Positions 35,866 through 43,571 are shown, counted from the first letter of the stretch. The stretch is 64,000 bases of DNA from Castellaniella hirudinis_A (GCF_047468865.1 NZ_JBLGTV010000005.1:62001-126000); one strand, 5' to 3'. Numbers and translations: made by a program. The notes: a model not told the origin generated them from the letters alone.

Positions 35866-36300
35866 TTAGAAAGTGGCGAATACCTTGGGTGCTGGGCCGG
35901 TCCCCAGCGTGTAGACGCTCAGTGGCCCGGCGGCGGTGCCTGGCATGCCGGGGGCACCCACGGGCATCCCCGGGATGGAGAGTCCTTTGATGGGGAGATG
36001 GTCGGCCAGCATCTGCTTGATGTACTTGGCGGGCACGAGACCTTCCACTACATACCCCTCTACCAGCGCAGTGTGACAACCCGCCAGATTGGTCGGTATG
36101 TGGTACTTCTCCTTGACCGAAGCGAGAGCTGTCGTGTTAATGGTCTCCACCGTAAAACCGTTAGCTTCAAGGTGCTCAGCCCATCGGTCGCAGCAGCCAC
36201 AGTTAGGGCTTTTGTACATTTTGACCGGAATGCCGGCAGCCATCGCCGAGAGTGGAAAGCCCAGGGCGAGTGCGAGAACCAATGTTTTGAGATGACGCAT
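35866..36300 (-). CDS. DUF411 periplasmic metal-binding protein
   Basis: A 144-residue protein with signal peptide (cleavage after AMAAG or nearby) and the DUF411 signature YKSPNCGCCDRWAEHL with a CxCC cluster, then a second Cys in AGCHTALVEGYVVEGLVP. DUF411 proteins accompany copper and silver resistance genes. It is the last gene of the first copper module. A second member is encoded at 54.6 kb. Confidence 0.88.
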   Translation of the reverse strand: MRHLKTLVLALALGFPLSAMAAGIPVKMYKSPNCGCCDRWAEHLEANGFTVETINTTALASVKEKYHIPTNLAGCHTALVEGYVVEGLVPAKYIKQMLADHLPIKGLSIPGMPVGAPGMPGTAAGPLSVYTLGTGPAPKVFATF

Positions 36301-36396
36301 GGTGATGCTCCTGTAGAGAGATTGTTGTAAAGATGCAAAGAGGGGCGTGTCATGGGAACAACCCCCGTTGCGGTTGGATCGGGTGGCCCAGGCGCT

Positions 36397-36912
36397 TCAA
36401 GTCTGATCGCCTGAAACAGCAATCGTCGCAGGCGCGAGGCAGATGCCTTGCGTGTTGCAGGCCTGGACGCGCACCAGCATATGGTCGCCTGGCGTACTGT
36501 CCAGGTTTTTCACAGGGATGACCGTACCGTCTTCGTAGACCAGGATGTCCGTGCCATCGATCGTGATGTCGCTGCTCTTTCCGGGCGGGTAGGTGGCCTG
36601 CGCCGCACGTTGCGAGCCGTTATGTTCGATCATGATCGTCGAGGCGATCAGATTCTCAAGCGAGGCGGGGTTGGCGTTGACGTGCCAATCCTTGCCAATA
36701 TGCAAGGTCACGACGCCATCCGCTCCAGTCCTGGTGAGAGAGGCGGTCACATGTGTCGATGAATCCATGAAACCGCTGCTGGCTGCTGTTGCGTAGTCAG
36801 CAGCAGACCCGGTGGGTGGTGCAAAGAGCTGGCGCCAACCGAAGAGCACGCCCACTGTTGCGAGAATGAGGGCCACCCCTAGGGTTGCCGCCCTGCGTTT
36901 GCTGCTTTTCAT
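36397..36912 (-). CDS. Periplasmic DsbD alpha-like (thiol:disulfide interchange) domain protein
   Basis: A 171-residue protein with one N-terminal membrane helix and a DsbD N-terminal-like immunoglobulin fold. The redox pair is seen as ACNTQGICLAP near residues 151-158, matching the Cys pair of DsbD-alpha (compare GCNDPTGVC in the full DsbD at 60.2 kb). Its ATG overlaps the stop of the beta-gamma gene, so the two genes together make one split DsbD-like reductase. Confidence 0.82.
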   Translation of the reverse strand: MKSSKRRAATLGVALILATVGVLFGWRQLFAPPTGSAADYATAASSGFMDSSTHVTASLTRTGADGVVTLHIGKDWHVNANPASLENLIASTIMIEHNGSQRAAQATYPPGKSSDITIDGTDILVYEDGTVIPVKNLDSTPGDHMLVRVQACNTQGICLAPATIAVSGDQT

Positions 36913-38096
36913 TCAAGATCCTCCTGAGGTCCTACTGCTTTCAATGCCTTCACCAGACTTGCGCTCGTGAACAAGCCGGAAAAATCCCGCACTTTGCGCC
37001 CCTCGCGATCAAGAACAGCAAGAAACGGCAAACCCACGCCGCCATAGGAAGCGAGCAGGTGCTCGAGTGCCAGATCGGGGTGCGTCAGGTCTGCCTGAAA
37101 CGCAACAACGCCCGAGCGGGCAACGGCCTGAACCACGGTGCTGTCCTCGTAAGTGGTTTTCTCGAGCACCTTGCAATTGATGCACCACTGCGCTGTGAAT
37201 TCCACGATGGCGGGGCGCCCGAGCGTAGGCAGTGCGGAAACATCGGCCGCCCGTAGCGGTTGCCAGGCGATCATGTGGCCGGGGGACTTCTCGGGGCCTG
37301 CCCCGGCGTAGGCGGAAGCCAGGGCGATGACGCTCACGGAGAGCGCCACGGCGCGTGAGCCACGATCGGCCGCGCGCCAGAAGCGGTAGGCCGCCCAGGC
37401 GAGCACCCCTGCGAACAAGGCGGCCCAGAGAGGCGCCACCCACGAGGCCGGGAGGACGCTTTGGAGGTAGAAAAGCGCCGCCGCAAGCAAGAGCCACCCA
37501 AAGCTCTGACGAATGACTTCCGTCCAGGCGCCTGCACGCGGCAGGTGCTTCAAAAGGCCGGGGCGAAGGAGTAGCACGACATAGGGGAGTGCAAGCCCGA
37601 GGCCGATCGACACGAAGAGGGCGACGATATTGGCCGCTGGCTGGGCAAGCGCAAATACCAGGACACCGCCCAAGAGGGGACCCGTGCAGGGCGTCGAAAG
37701 TAGCGCTGAAATGAGGCCGGAGAAAAAAGGTTCAAGGAATTTTCCCCCGCGTAAAGTGGCGACGGCGTTTGGGACAGGTAGGCCGCGCCCGAGAAAGTTC
37801 ATCGCAGCAAACGCCGTCAACACAGTACCGAGAACGATCAACAGGGCGCGCGATTGAAACAGCACTCCCCATTGCCACTGCAATAGGGCGGTGGCAATGC
37901 CCAGTGCAGCGAAGAACAGCACCGATCCTGCCGTGAAGAGCGCGGCGGATGCGATACGGACCTTCAGGTGGTCGCCCGTGGCGTTCAGCACCGCGCGAAC
38001 CTTGAGCGGGACGGCTGGTAGCACGCAGGGCGTCAGATTCAAGAGGAGCCCTGCGCCTATGGCGAGCAGAATCTGGGTGAAAAGCCAGGAAGACAT
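36909..38096 (-). CDS. DsbD beta-gamma-like thiol:disulfide interchange protein
   Basis: A 395-residue protein with an eight-helix CcdA/DsbD-type membrane part carrying both half-site cysteines (NLTPCVLPAVPL and LSTPCTGPLLGG) and a C-terminal thioredoxin domain with CxxC as TAQWCINCKVLE. It would carry electrons from cytosolic thioredoxin to the periplasm. The alpha domain is missing here but encoded just downstream. It starts 9 bases after the multicopper oxidase stop. Confidence 0.88.
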   Translation of the reverse strand: MSSWLFTQILLAIGAGLLLNLTPCVLPAVPLKVRAVLNATGDHLKVRIASAALFTAGSVLFFAALGIATALLQWQWGVLFQSRALLIVLGTVLTAFAAMNFLGRGLPVPNAVATLRGGKFLEPFFSGLISALLSTPCTGPLLGGVLVFALAQPAANIVALFVSIGLGLALPYVVLLLRPGLLKHLPRAGAWTEVIRQSFGWLLLAAALFYLQSVLPASWVAPLWAALFAGVLAWAAYRFWRAADRGSRAVALSVSVIALASAYAGAGPEKSPGHMIAWQPLRAADVSALPTLGRPAIVEFTAQWCINCKVLEKTTYEDSTVVQAVARSGVVAFQADLTHPDLALEHLLASYGGVGLPFLAVLDREGRKVRDFSGLFTSASLVKALKAVGPQEDLE

Positions 38097-38105
38097 TTCA
38101 GGGCC

Positions 38106-39857
38106 TCACGCTGGCGTTTGCGCTGGCTGGACCTCGTAATCACGCATGAGGCCCATCGCCGCGTGCTCCAGCATGTGGCACTGGTAGGCATAGCTTCCGG
38201 TGAAGTCTGCAAAACGCATGAGAAGCTTCACCCGCTCGTTGGGCATCAAAAGCACGGTGTCTTCCCAACCGTCGTCGACACAGCCCTCGACCACGCCCAC
38301 ACCCTGCGGGCTATTGCGCCGCTCCAGCACTTGGAACTGCAGGCCGTGCAGGTGAATGGCGTGCGCCATCATCATGTTGTTGACGAACTCCCAGACCTCG
38401 GTCGTGCCAAGTTTCACGATTTCGTCGGGCGTGACCTCGTTCATCTGGAAGCTGCGGCCATTGAAGCCCCACCGCATGTGGCCCATGGTCACCCGGAAGA
38501 TCCGGGGGTGATCACGATTCACCGCGTCTTCAGCCCGCAGCCGCGTGAGTGTGGAAAGGTGCTGCGGCAGCTCGAGTACTTCGTCTGCCTTTTGTGTCAC
38601 GGCCACTTTGAGGATCACAAAGCGCGCGCCGTCGGCCAGGGATGAACCACTCATCATGCGGCTCATCATGTTTCCCATCATGCCGCCACCCATCATCCCC
38701 TCGCCCATCGTGCTTTCCATCATGCCCGACATGCCATCGAAGGCGAGACTCATGAGCGCGAGCTGTGTGCCCACTGCGTCCTGGCTGAAGTCCGCCCAGA
38801 GCTCGATGCGCTGGCCGGGGGTGAGCATCACGTAGTCTTTCTGTACGGGGCGTTCAAGCAGGCCGCCACCGGTGGCGATCACCGTCAGTGGCCGGCCGTC
38901 TTCCCAGCCGAGCTTGTAGGTGCGAGCGTTCGATGCGTTGAGCACGCGCAGGCGGTAGGCGTGCGTGGCGACTTTGAGCGTGGCATCGGGCTTGCCATTC
39001 ACCAGGATGGTGTCGCCAAAGAACCCCATCATGCGGGTCATCATGCCGCTCATGCCGCCCGACATCATGCCACCCATCATGCCATCGCTCGTCCCGTCCC
39101 CTGACATCATGCCCTGGCCGCCCATCATGCCTGAGCCGCCCCTCGTGCTGCTCCCCATTCCGGGCGCCTGGGGTGGGGAGCCGTGCGCGGGCGCAGCTTC
39201 GGGGCCCGTGCCAGCCAGGTAGTGCAGGTGGTTGTTGTCCCCAAAGATTCGGTCCTGGATGACGAGCGGCACATCGTATTCGCCACGGGGCAACGCCAGG
39301 GCCTGCTCTTCATCGTCCGTCACGAGCAGGAGCCCGGCAAGCCCGAAGTACACCTGCTCGGGTGTGTGGCCGGCGGCCATCGCGTGATACCAGTAGGTGC
39401 CTGCGCGGTCACGCACCTCGAATTCGTAGCGGTAGTGCTCGCCTGGTTTCACCTCGTAGCGCGGCAGCCCCATCATGTCGGCCGGCACATGCAGCCCATG
39501 CCAGTTGACGATGCTGGGCTGGTCGGTGTGGTTCACGAAGTCGACGCGCAGCTTCTGGCCGCGTCGCACGCGCAGGGTGGGCCCGAGGTACCCGCCGGGG
39601 GATGCATGCACGCTTGCCGGGTCGCCTTTTACCACTTGCGCCTCGTAGGTCCACACGGGCGTCGCGGGCCCCGAGCGCAGTGCAACGCTTTGAGGGCTGG
39701 CCGTCAACTCCAGCGCGACGTCGGGTTCAAAGGCATTGCCTCCCTCTTTCGTGACAGGAGTTGCTTCAACCGGCGGCAAGCCGGCGAGAAGCGCTGCGGC
39801 GCTTGTGCCGGCATAGCCCAGAAAGGTGCGGCGGGTGATGAAGTGATGTGTTGTCAT
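38106..39857 (-). CDS. Multicopper-oxidase-like protein with degenerate trinuclear copper site
   Basis: A 583-residue three-cupredoxin protein with a Tat signal (ITRRTFLGYAG) and Met-rich loops (MMGGQGMMSG; MMGGGMMGNMM), as in CueO-like copper oxidases. The type 1 site His-Cys-His is present (AHAIHLHG; Cys560, His565). However, the ligand positions read NWHGLH (Asn118 where CueO has His), YHAM (Met160 for His) and QCH (Gln559 for His), and the axial Met position is Leu570. These substitutions affect the type 2 and one type 3 copper. It may bind or transfer copper without oxidase activity. CopA at 57.4 kb has complete motifs. Confidence 0.88.
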   Translation of the reverse strand: MTTHHFITRRTFLGYAGTSAAALLAGLPPVEATPVTKEGGNAFEPDVALELTASPQSVALRSGPATPVWTYEAQVVKGDPASVHASPGGYLGPTLRVRRGQKLRVDFVNHTDQPSIVNWHGLHVPADMMGLPRYEVKPGEHYRYEFEVRDRAGTYWYHAMAAGHTPEQVYFGLAGLLLVTDDEEQALALPRGEYDVPLVIQDRIFGDNNHLHYLAGTGPEAAPAHGSPPQAPGMGSSTRGGSGMMGGQGMMSGDGTSDGMMGGMMSGGMSGMMTRMMGFFGDTILVNGKPDATLKVATHAYRLRVLNASNARTYKLGWEDGRPLTVIATGGGLLERPVQKDYVMLTPGQRIELWADFSQDAVGTQLALMSLAFDGMSGMMESTMGEGMMGGGMMGNMMSRMMSGSSLADGARFVILKVAVTQKADEVLELPQHLSTLTRLRAEDAVNRDHPRIFRVTMGHMRWGFNGRSFQMNEVTPDEIVKLGTTEVWEFVNNMMMAHAIHLHGLQFQVLERRNSPQGVGVVEGCVDDGWEDTVLLMPNERVKLLMRFADFTGSYAYQCHMLEHAAMGLMRDYEVQPAQTPA

Positions 39858-39931
39858 GCTGACCTCTATATCGATGCCTGTTGCTACCAGACGATGCGGG
39901 GAATCCGAGCGTCACAGCCGTCCGCACCCGC

Positions 39932-40054
39932 CTACTTCTTGAATAGGTATTTGATGAGTGCCGCGATCAGAAGGATGAGGAGGACGAGCACTAGCAGCCC
40001 GCCGATACCCATCAACCCCATCATGCCGCCGCACGTCACGCTGCCGCCCATCAT
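39932..40054 (-). CDS. Small membrane protein, 40 residues
   Basis: Reads MMGGSVTCGGMMGLMG, then a run of about 20 Leu/Ile/Val/Ala residues and the basic end IKYLFKK. A Met/Gly/Cys-rich head and one transmembrane helix suggest a small inner-membrane metal-associated protein. The ATG overlaps the stop of the upstream gene (ATGA), which supports translation. It is 75 bases before the oxidase gene. No family name is assigned. Confidence 0.65.
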   Translation of the reverse strand: MMGGSVTCGGMMGLMGIGGLLVLVLLILLIAALIKYLFKK

Positions 40055-40461
40055 CGATTCGCTCCAGGTTCAGCCAGGGTAGTTGGAGCTTTCATGGGCG
40101 CATGGTCCTGTTCCAAAACTCGCGCCGGTGAGAATTCTATTTGCGGTGCCTGGAGGGCAGTTTGGTCAGGACTGGCGGGCTCAGCCGTCCGATCTGGTTG
40201 AGTGCCAGAGCACGATGCGCCGTTCGAGTCCGTGTGCTTCATCATCTTCATGCAGAGGCCCATCATGAGTGCGCAGGGCAGCACCGCGAGAAGTGTGGAG
40301 AGCGCTCCAAGGGTTGCCAGCCGGTCCCAGCCAGCCGTCAGGCCCACTGCGACAAATGCGCCGGATGCGGCACCCAGCCAAAACTTGTGGCGAGCGGCCC
40401 AGTTGCCGAAGGCAACCCGTTGGGGTGTGTCGAAGATAGTTGTCGAAGATGTTTTCATCAT
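40051..40461 (-). CDS. Membrane protein of the copper module, function unknown
   Basis: A 136-residue protein with two hydrophobic segments (FWLGAASGAFVAVGL and LSTLLAVLPCALMMGLCMKMMKH) and a soluble tail. The Cys/Met-rich second helix resembles DUF2933-type small metal-related membrane proteins (compare 62.2 kb). A good AGAGGAA lies upstream of ATG 40461 (or 40458). It is coupled to the 40-residue gene. Role inferred from position only. Confidence 0.7.
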   Translation of the reverse strand: MMKTSSTTIFDTPQRVAFGNWAARHKFWLGAASGAFVAVGLTAGWDRLATLGALSTLLAVLPCALMMGLCMKMMKHTDSNGASCSGTQPDRTAEPASPDQTALQAPQIEFSPARVLEQDHAPMKAPTTLAEPGANR

Positions 40462-40642
40462 GTGTTCCTCTTGTGATCTGGAGATCCGGGAGCGCCAGCC
40501 GAAACGGGCCCTCGGGGTCTGTTGTCTGATTGCAGCCCGCTGCGGCCCGCGCATGGACGGGCGCAGCCGATTAGGCTGGCACGCGCGCAGCAGGAGACGG
40601 ACTACGGGTGACCGCTTACCGATTAGGTGTTGCGGCGGATTG

Positions 40643-41041
40643 TCAGATCAGAAAACGACAGTCGCGGATAGACAGCGGCGGCGAAATGGCCCTGAACAGG
40701 CCGGGGGGAGGCTGAACGGATGGCGTTGCAGCGAAGGCGCCAGAAGGGGCACCAAGAAGGCCAATGCTCCACAAGCCTGCGGCGTGCGGGAAGGCCTTGA
40801 GTTTGTGAACGAGAGGGACGTTGCTGCTGGCACTCACCTGCACTGCGCACAGACTTGGCAGTGCCGCATCAATCTGTGTGCAGTCTGCGTACGCCGTCTG
40901 CATGTTGGGCATTGACCCAGCGTCACCCGTGAACGTCGGCGGACATCCGTACGCTGCTGAAGCCAGCTGCACGAACAGCAGGCTCAGCATTGCCGCGAGG
41001 GCAATAAGAAGGCGCTTCGTATGACTTGTTCTCGTGAGCAT
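40643..41041 (-). CDS. Hypothetical secreted protein, first gene of copper module
   Basis: A 132-residue protein with a signal peptide (LLIALAAMLSLLFVQLASA) and four or five cysteines in the mature part (YGCPP, YADCTQ, SLCAVQ, RDCRFL). No domain is recognised. It begins about 50 bases downstream of the CueR-type promoter within the end of merR, which makes it the likely first gene of the leftward copper transcript. The last third is antisense-open and may not be fully structured. Confidence 0.65.
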   Translation of the reverse strand: MLTRTSHTKRLLIALAAMLSLLFVQLASAAYGCPPTFTGDAGSMPNMQTAYADCTQIDAALPSLCAVQVSASSNVPLVHKLKAFPHAAGLWSIGLLGAPSGAFAATPSVQPPPGLFRAISPPLSIRDCRFLI

Positions 41042-41078
41042 GTGGGTGACCCTTTGAGGCTGGGTTATTGCAAGAAAA

Positions 41079-41567
41079 TCACCTTGACCCCAACCTCGTC
41101 ACTTTAAACCTTTTCACAATGGGAAGGTCAACAAGGGCCTGCGAGTCCTGCGTTCTTTCCAGTGGCTGTGATTCTTCCGCCAGCGCGTCGATAATCGGAC
41201 ACTCGGCTCCGCCACCTCCCGCATCGCACTGCTGCACCAGATCGTCCAGCACTCGCCGCATAGCGGCGAGGTCCGCCATCTTCTGCTCGATCGACGTGAG
41301 CTTGTGAGCGGCGAGTGCGCGCGTGTCGTGGCAAACGCGGGCTGCGTCCAGCGCAAGCAGTGTGCCAATCTCCGATAGCGTGAACCCCAGCGCCTGTGCG
41401 CGCTTGATGAAACGCACCCGCTTGACCTGCTCGGCCGGGTAGCGTCGCTGGCCACCGGGTGGTTTCGGAGGCTCATCCAGCAGGCCACGCCGCTGGTAGT
41501 AGCGGATCGTCTCCACGTTCACCTCAGCCGCCTTTGCCAGCTTGCCGATTGTCAGTGCTGCCGCCAT
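41079..41567 (-). CDS. merR: Mercury-responsive regulator MerR
   Basis: A 162-residue MerR protein with N-terminal winged helix (LTIGKLAKAAEVNVETIRYYQRRGLL). The three Hg(II) ligands are present: ARVCHDTRALAAHKL (Cys82-like) and QQCDAGGGGAECPI, with Cys-x8-Cys spacing as in MerR and unlike the Cys-x7-Cys of CueR. It bends the long-spacer mer promoter to induce merTP. Its final codons double as a CueR-type promoter for the leftward copper genes. ATG 41567; the long frame upstream is discarded. Confidence 0.93.
   Translation of the reverse strand: MAAALTIGKLAKAAEVNVETIRYYQRRGLLDEPPKPPGGQRRYPAEQVKRVRFIKRAQALGFTLSEIGTLLALDAARVCHDTRALAAHKLTSIEQKMADLAAMRRVLDDLVQQCDAGGGGAECPIIDALAEESQPLERTQDSQALVDLPIVKRFKVTRLGSR
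41101..41131 (-). promoter_or_regulatory. CueR-type copper promoter inside the 3' end of merR
   Basis: On the minus strand -35 TTGACC (41131-41126) and -10 TAAAGT (41106-41101) are separated by 19 bases, and ACCTT (41108-41112) and AAGGT (41124-41128) form a dyad with an 11-base spacer. Long spacer and ACCTTcc..AAGGT dyad are the known marks of CueR-activated copA/cueO promoters. It points to the copper module downstream. Confidence 0.7.
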
Positions 41568-41582
41568 CCGTTTCTCCCTCGC

Positions 41583-41614
41583 TTGACTTCGTACCTCGGT
41601 ACGGGATTTAGAGT
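41583..41614 (+). promoter_or_regulatory. mer operator-promoter
   Basis: -35 TTGACT (41583-41588), then the dyad CGTACC-TC-GGTACG (41590-41603), and a -10-like TAGAGT (41609-41614). Spacer about 20 bases. The same layout as the classical mer promoter that MerR represses and activates. It lies between divergent merR and merT. Confidence 0.8.
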
Positions 41615-41646
41615 AGCACCTGAGCAGATAGGTGCAAGGAAATGGC

Positions 41647-41994
41647 ATGGCACGATTCACTGGCAGAGGTTCTCTGATGGCAGGTACTTTGGCGGCCGTT
41701 GGCGCGTCGGTGTGCTGCGTGGGCCCGCTCATACTGCTTGCACTTGGCGCAGGGGGAGCCTGGGTGGGAAACCTTACGGCGATGGAGCCGTACCGGCCCG
41801 TCTTCATTGGCCTCACGCTGCTGTTTCTCGCGCTTGCGTTTTGCAGACTCTATCTGCTGCCGGCGGTTTGCTCACCGGGCGCCTCCTGCTGCAGTCCGAA
41901 CGTGCGCTTGCGGCAGCGGCGAGTGTTCTGGCTTGTCACCGCGTTGCTGCTTGGCCTATTGGCCGTTCCGTGGTTCGCTCCACTGTTCTACTGA
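41647..41994 (+). CDS. merT: Mercuric ion transport protein MerT
   Basis: A 115-residue inner-membrane protein with three hydrophobic segments. The vicinal Cys pair in the first helix is seen in VGASVCCVGPLILLALG and the cytoplasmic-loop pair in PGASCCSPN. MerT takes Hg(II) from MerP and moves it into the cytosol. An AAGGA site precedes ATG 41647. Confidence 0.94.
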   Translation: MARFTGRGSLMAGTLAAVGASVCCVGPLILLALGAGGAWVGNLTAMEPYRPVFIGLTLLFLALAFCRLYLLPAVCSPGASCCSPNVRLRQRRVFWLVTALLLGLLAVPWFAPLFY

Positions 41995-42006
41995 AAGGAG
42001 ATTCCT

Positions 42007-42285
42007 ATGCGCAAGTTGCTGCTGGTCGCGCTCTTGGCTCTGTCTGCGACGACACTCGCCGCTACCCCCGAAACGGTAACACTTGATGTGCAGCGCATGA
42101 CCTGCGAGACCTGCCCGATCACGGTCAAGGCGGCGTTGAAAAAGGTGCCGGGGGTGAGTGTTGTCAAAGTCGACTATGCGAAGAAAACCGCTACCGTCAC
42201 CTACGACCCGGACAAGGCGCAACTCACGGCGCTGACTACTGCCACGACCAACGTGGGCTACCCGTCCACAGTGCAGAAGAAGTGA
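42007..42285 (+). CDS. merP: Periplasmic mercury-binding protein MerP
   Basis: A 92-residue protein with signal peptide (MRKLLLVALLALSATTLAA) and one heavy-metal-associated domain with the MTCETC motif. It collects Hg(II) in the periplasm and passes it to MerT, 12 bases upstream. AAAGGAG site directly before. Confidence 0.95.
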   Translation: MRKLLLVALLALSATTLAATPETVTLDVQRMTCETCPITVKAALKKVPGVSVVKVDYAKKTATVTYDPDKAQLTALTTATTNVGYPSTVQKK

Positions 42286-42292
42286 TCTCACC

Positions 42293-42517
42293 ATGAATAA
42301 CGTGATCCTCGAATCCGTCCTTGCCTGTCCGCGTTGCGGCCACCGTCAGAAGGAAACTATGCCTACCGATGCGTGCCTCTTCTTCTACCGGTGCAGTCAA
42401 TGCGAGGCGTTGCTGCGGCCCAAGCCGGGCGACTGCTGTGTGTTCTGTTCTTGGGGGGATGTGCCTTGTCCGCCCATACAGGCGAGTCGCAATAGTTGTA
42501 GTTGCGCGCAAACGTAA
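42293..42517 (+). CDS. GDCCVxC domain-containing (mer-associated) protein
   Basis: A 74-residue cysteine-rich protein: ACPRCGH and YRCSQCEALL, then the signature PGDCCVFCSWGDVPCPP. Small GDCCVxC proteins are usually found in mer operons. It follows merP by 7 bases. Function unproven; metal binding is likely. No merA follows. Confidence 0.9.
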   Translation: MNNVILESVLACPRCGHRQKETMPTDACLFFYRCSQCEALLRPKPGDCCVFCSWGDVPCPPIQASRNSCSCAQT

Positions 42518-42714
42518 GGCAGCTTTACTCTCATCGTCAGCCGTCGTCGGTTTTCTCGCTCGTGTCTTGCTTGGCCTTCCTACGGAGATGCCAGGTGAGC
42601 GGCGGGACACATATCACAGCGCATTAAGTCGGACCGTCCTTCGTCCGGTAGCAGCGCTCGCCGCGCGGCCGGCATCCGCAGTCCATTCCCACGGGCGCGG
42701 GCAGCCATTGCCCT
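42518..42714. other. Non-coding region after the mer genes
   Basis: No gene is supported. Starting at about 42653 a short block (GCGCTCGCCGCGCGGC) also occurs at 43776, ahead of the longer repeated leader. The GGACCGTCCTTCGTCCGGT hairpin-like sequence around 42630-42648 is present. Confidence 0.45.
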
Positions 42715-42985
42715 GATCTCGCCGCCCAAAACGCCGACTGTATCACTGTGCTCCTTTCTGCAAGGGGTGCGCGTTGTCGGGTACTCACCCGGTCCCTTCG
42801 TTTCTCTTCGTTCTCCTTCGGGCTGCGGCTTGCGTGCCCGCCCCTTTCCGGTCGTCCCTTCGTAATCCAGCGCGGCAAGGCGACGAACTCACGGCAACGG
42901 TGGCACTCCGGGCCAGAGGTAGGTCTGCGGACACCGCAAAACCTACGAAAGGCTCGGAATCTTCGGCCCCGGTAGCCGGTTAACC
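42715..42985 (+). repeat. Repeated leader, copy A, upstream of the RadC-like gene
   Basis: About 270 bases that align with 43838-44100 at roughly three quarters identity, with long exact blocks such as GCAAGGGGTGCGCGTTG, TACTCACCCGGTCCC and TTCGGGCTGCGGCTTGCGTG, plus CGAACTCACGG and GAATCTTCGG. It contains CGGGT-ACTC-ACCCG (5-bp hairpin) and AAGGGG paired at distance with CCCCTT. Both copies end just before a ribosome site and ATG. Function unknown; regulation of leading-region genes is inferred. Confidence 0.75.
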
Positions 42986-43004
42986 CCGAAAGGAGAAAGC
43001 ACTC

Positions 43005-43535
43005 ATGAACACGAACAGCACCGCCGCGCTGAGCTATGACAACATGAACGACGCACACCCCTTGTATGTGCGCAGCCCCAGCGGACGCTACAAGCCTGCC
43101 ACGGATAGCCAGATTCTGGCGGCAGGCCGCGAAGCCGCCGTTAGCCTGATTTCCATGGACAATGCACTGGGTAACCCCCAGCGGGTAAGGTCATTTTTTC
43201 AGTCCAAACTGGCCGGGCTTGGCCACGAATGCGCCGCTTTCCTATACCTGGATGCACAGCTGCGGCCTATCCGCTACATCGAACAGGCCATGGGGACGCT
43301 GAGCCAGGCGAACATCTACCCGCGCGAGATCGTCAAAACGGCACTCCGCCTGAATGCGGCTGCGCTTTTCATGGCACATAACCATCCATCAGGGATCGCG
43401 GAACCCAGCGCTGCCGACGTGCATCTGACACGGCAACTGAAACAGGCGCTGGCTCTGATCGATGTCCGGATACTGGACCATATCGTGGTGAGTGCAACAG
43501 AGACCACATCGCTGGCCGAACGCGGGCAAGTGTAG
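43005..43535 (+). CDS. RadC-like JAB domain protein of the element
   Basis: A 176-residue protein with the JAMM motif AHNHPSG and the C-terminal LTRQLKQALALIDVRILDH, very similar to the C-terminal part of the chromosomal RadC at 4.6 kb but with an unrelated N-terminus and no helix-hairpin-helix. Such short RadC proteins are typical of plasmids and integrative elements. The AAAGGAG site at 42989-42995 serves ATG 43005. It precedes DUF3560 and SSB genes. Confidence 0.92.
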   Translation: MNTNSTAALSYDNMNDAHPLYVRSPSGRYKPATDSQILAAGREAAVSLISMDNALGNPQRVRSFFQSKLAGLGHECAAFLYLDAQLRPIRYIEQAMGTLSQANIYPREIVKTALRLNAAALFMAHNHPSGIAEPSAADVHLTRQLKQALALIDVRILDHIVVSATETTSLAERGQV

Positions 43536-43549
43536 GAGGAACCAGGGCA

Positions 43550-43571
43550 GGGCGGGGGATCCGCCCCGCCC
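43550..43571 (+). terminator. GC hairpin after the RadC-like gene
   Basis: GGGCGGGGG pairs with CGCCCCGCCC just after the stop. No T-run, so termination would be factor-aided or this is part of the larger structured zone. Confidence 0.4.

Noticed and set aside
41079..41567. Assigning the MerR-family gene as CueR because of the adjacent copper promoter
   Set aside because: It has the three-cysteine MerR pattern with Cys-x8-Cys and a mer-type divergent promoter; CueR has Cys-x7-Cys and lacks the Cys82 equivalent.
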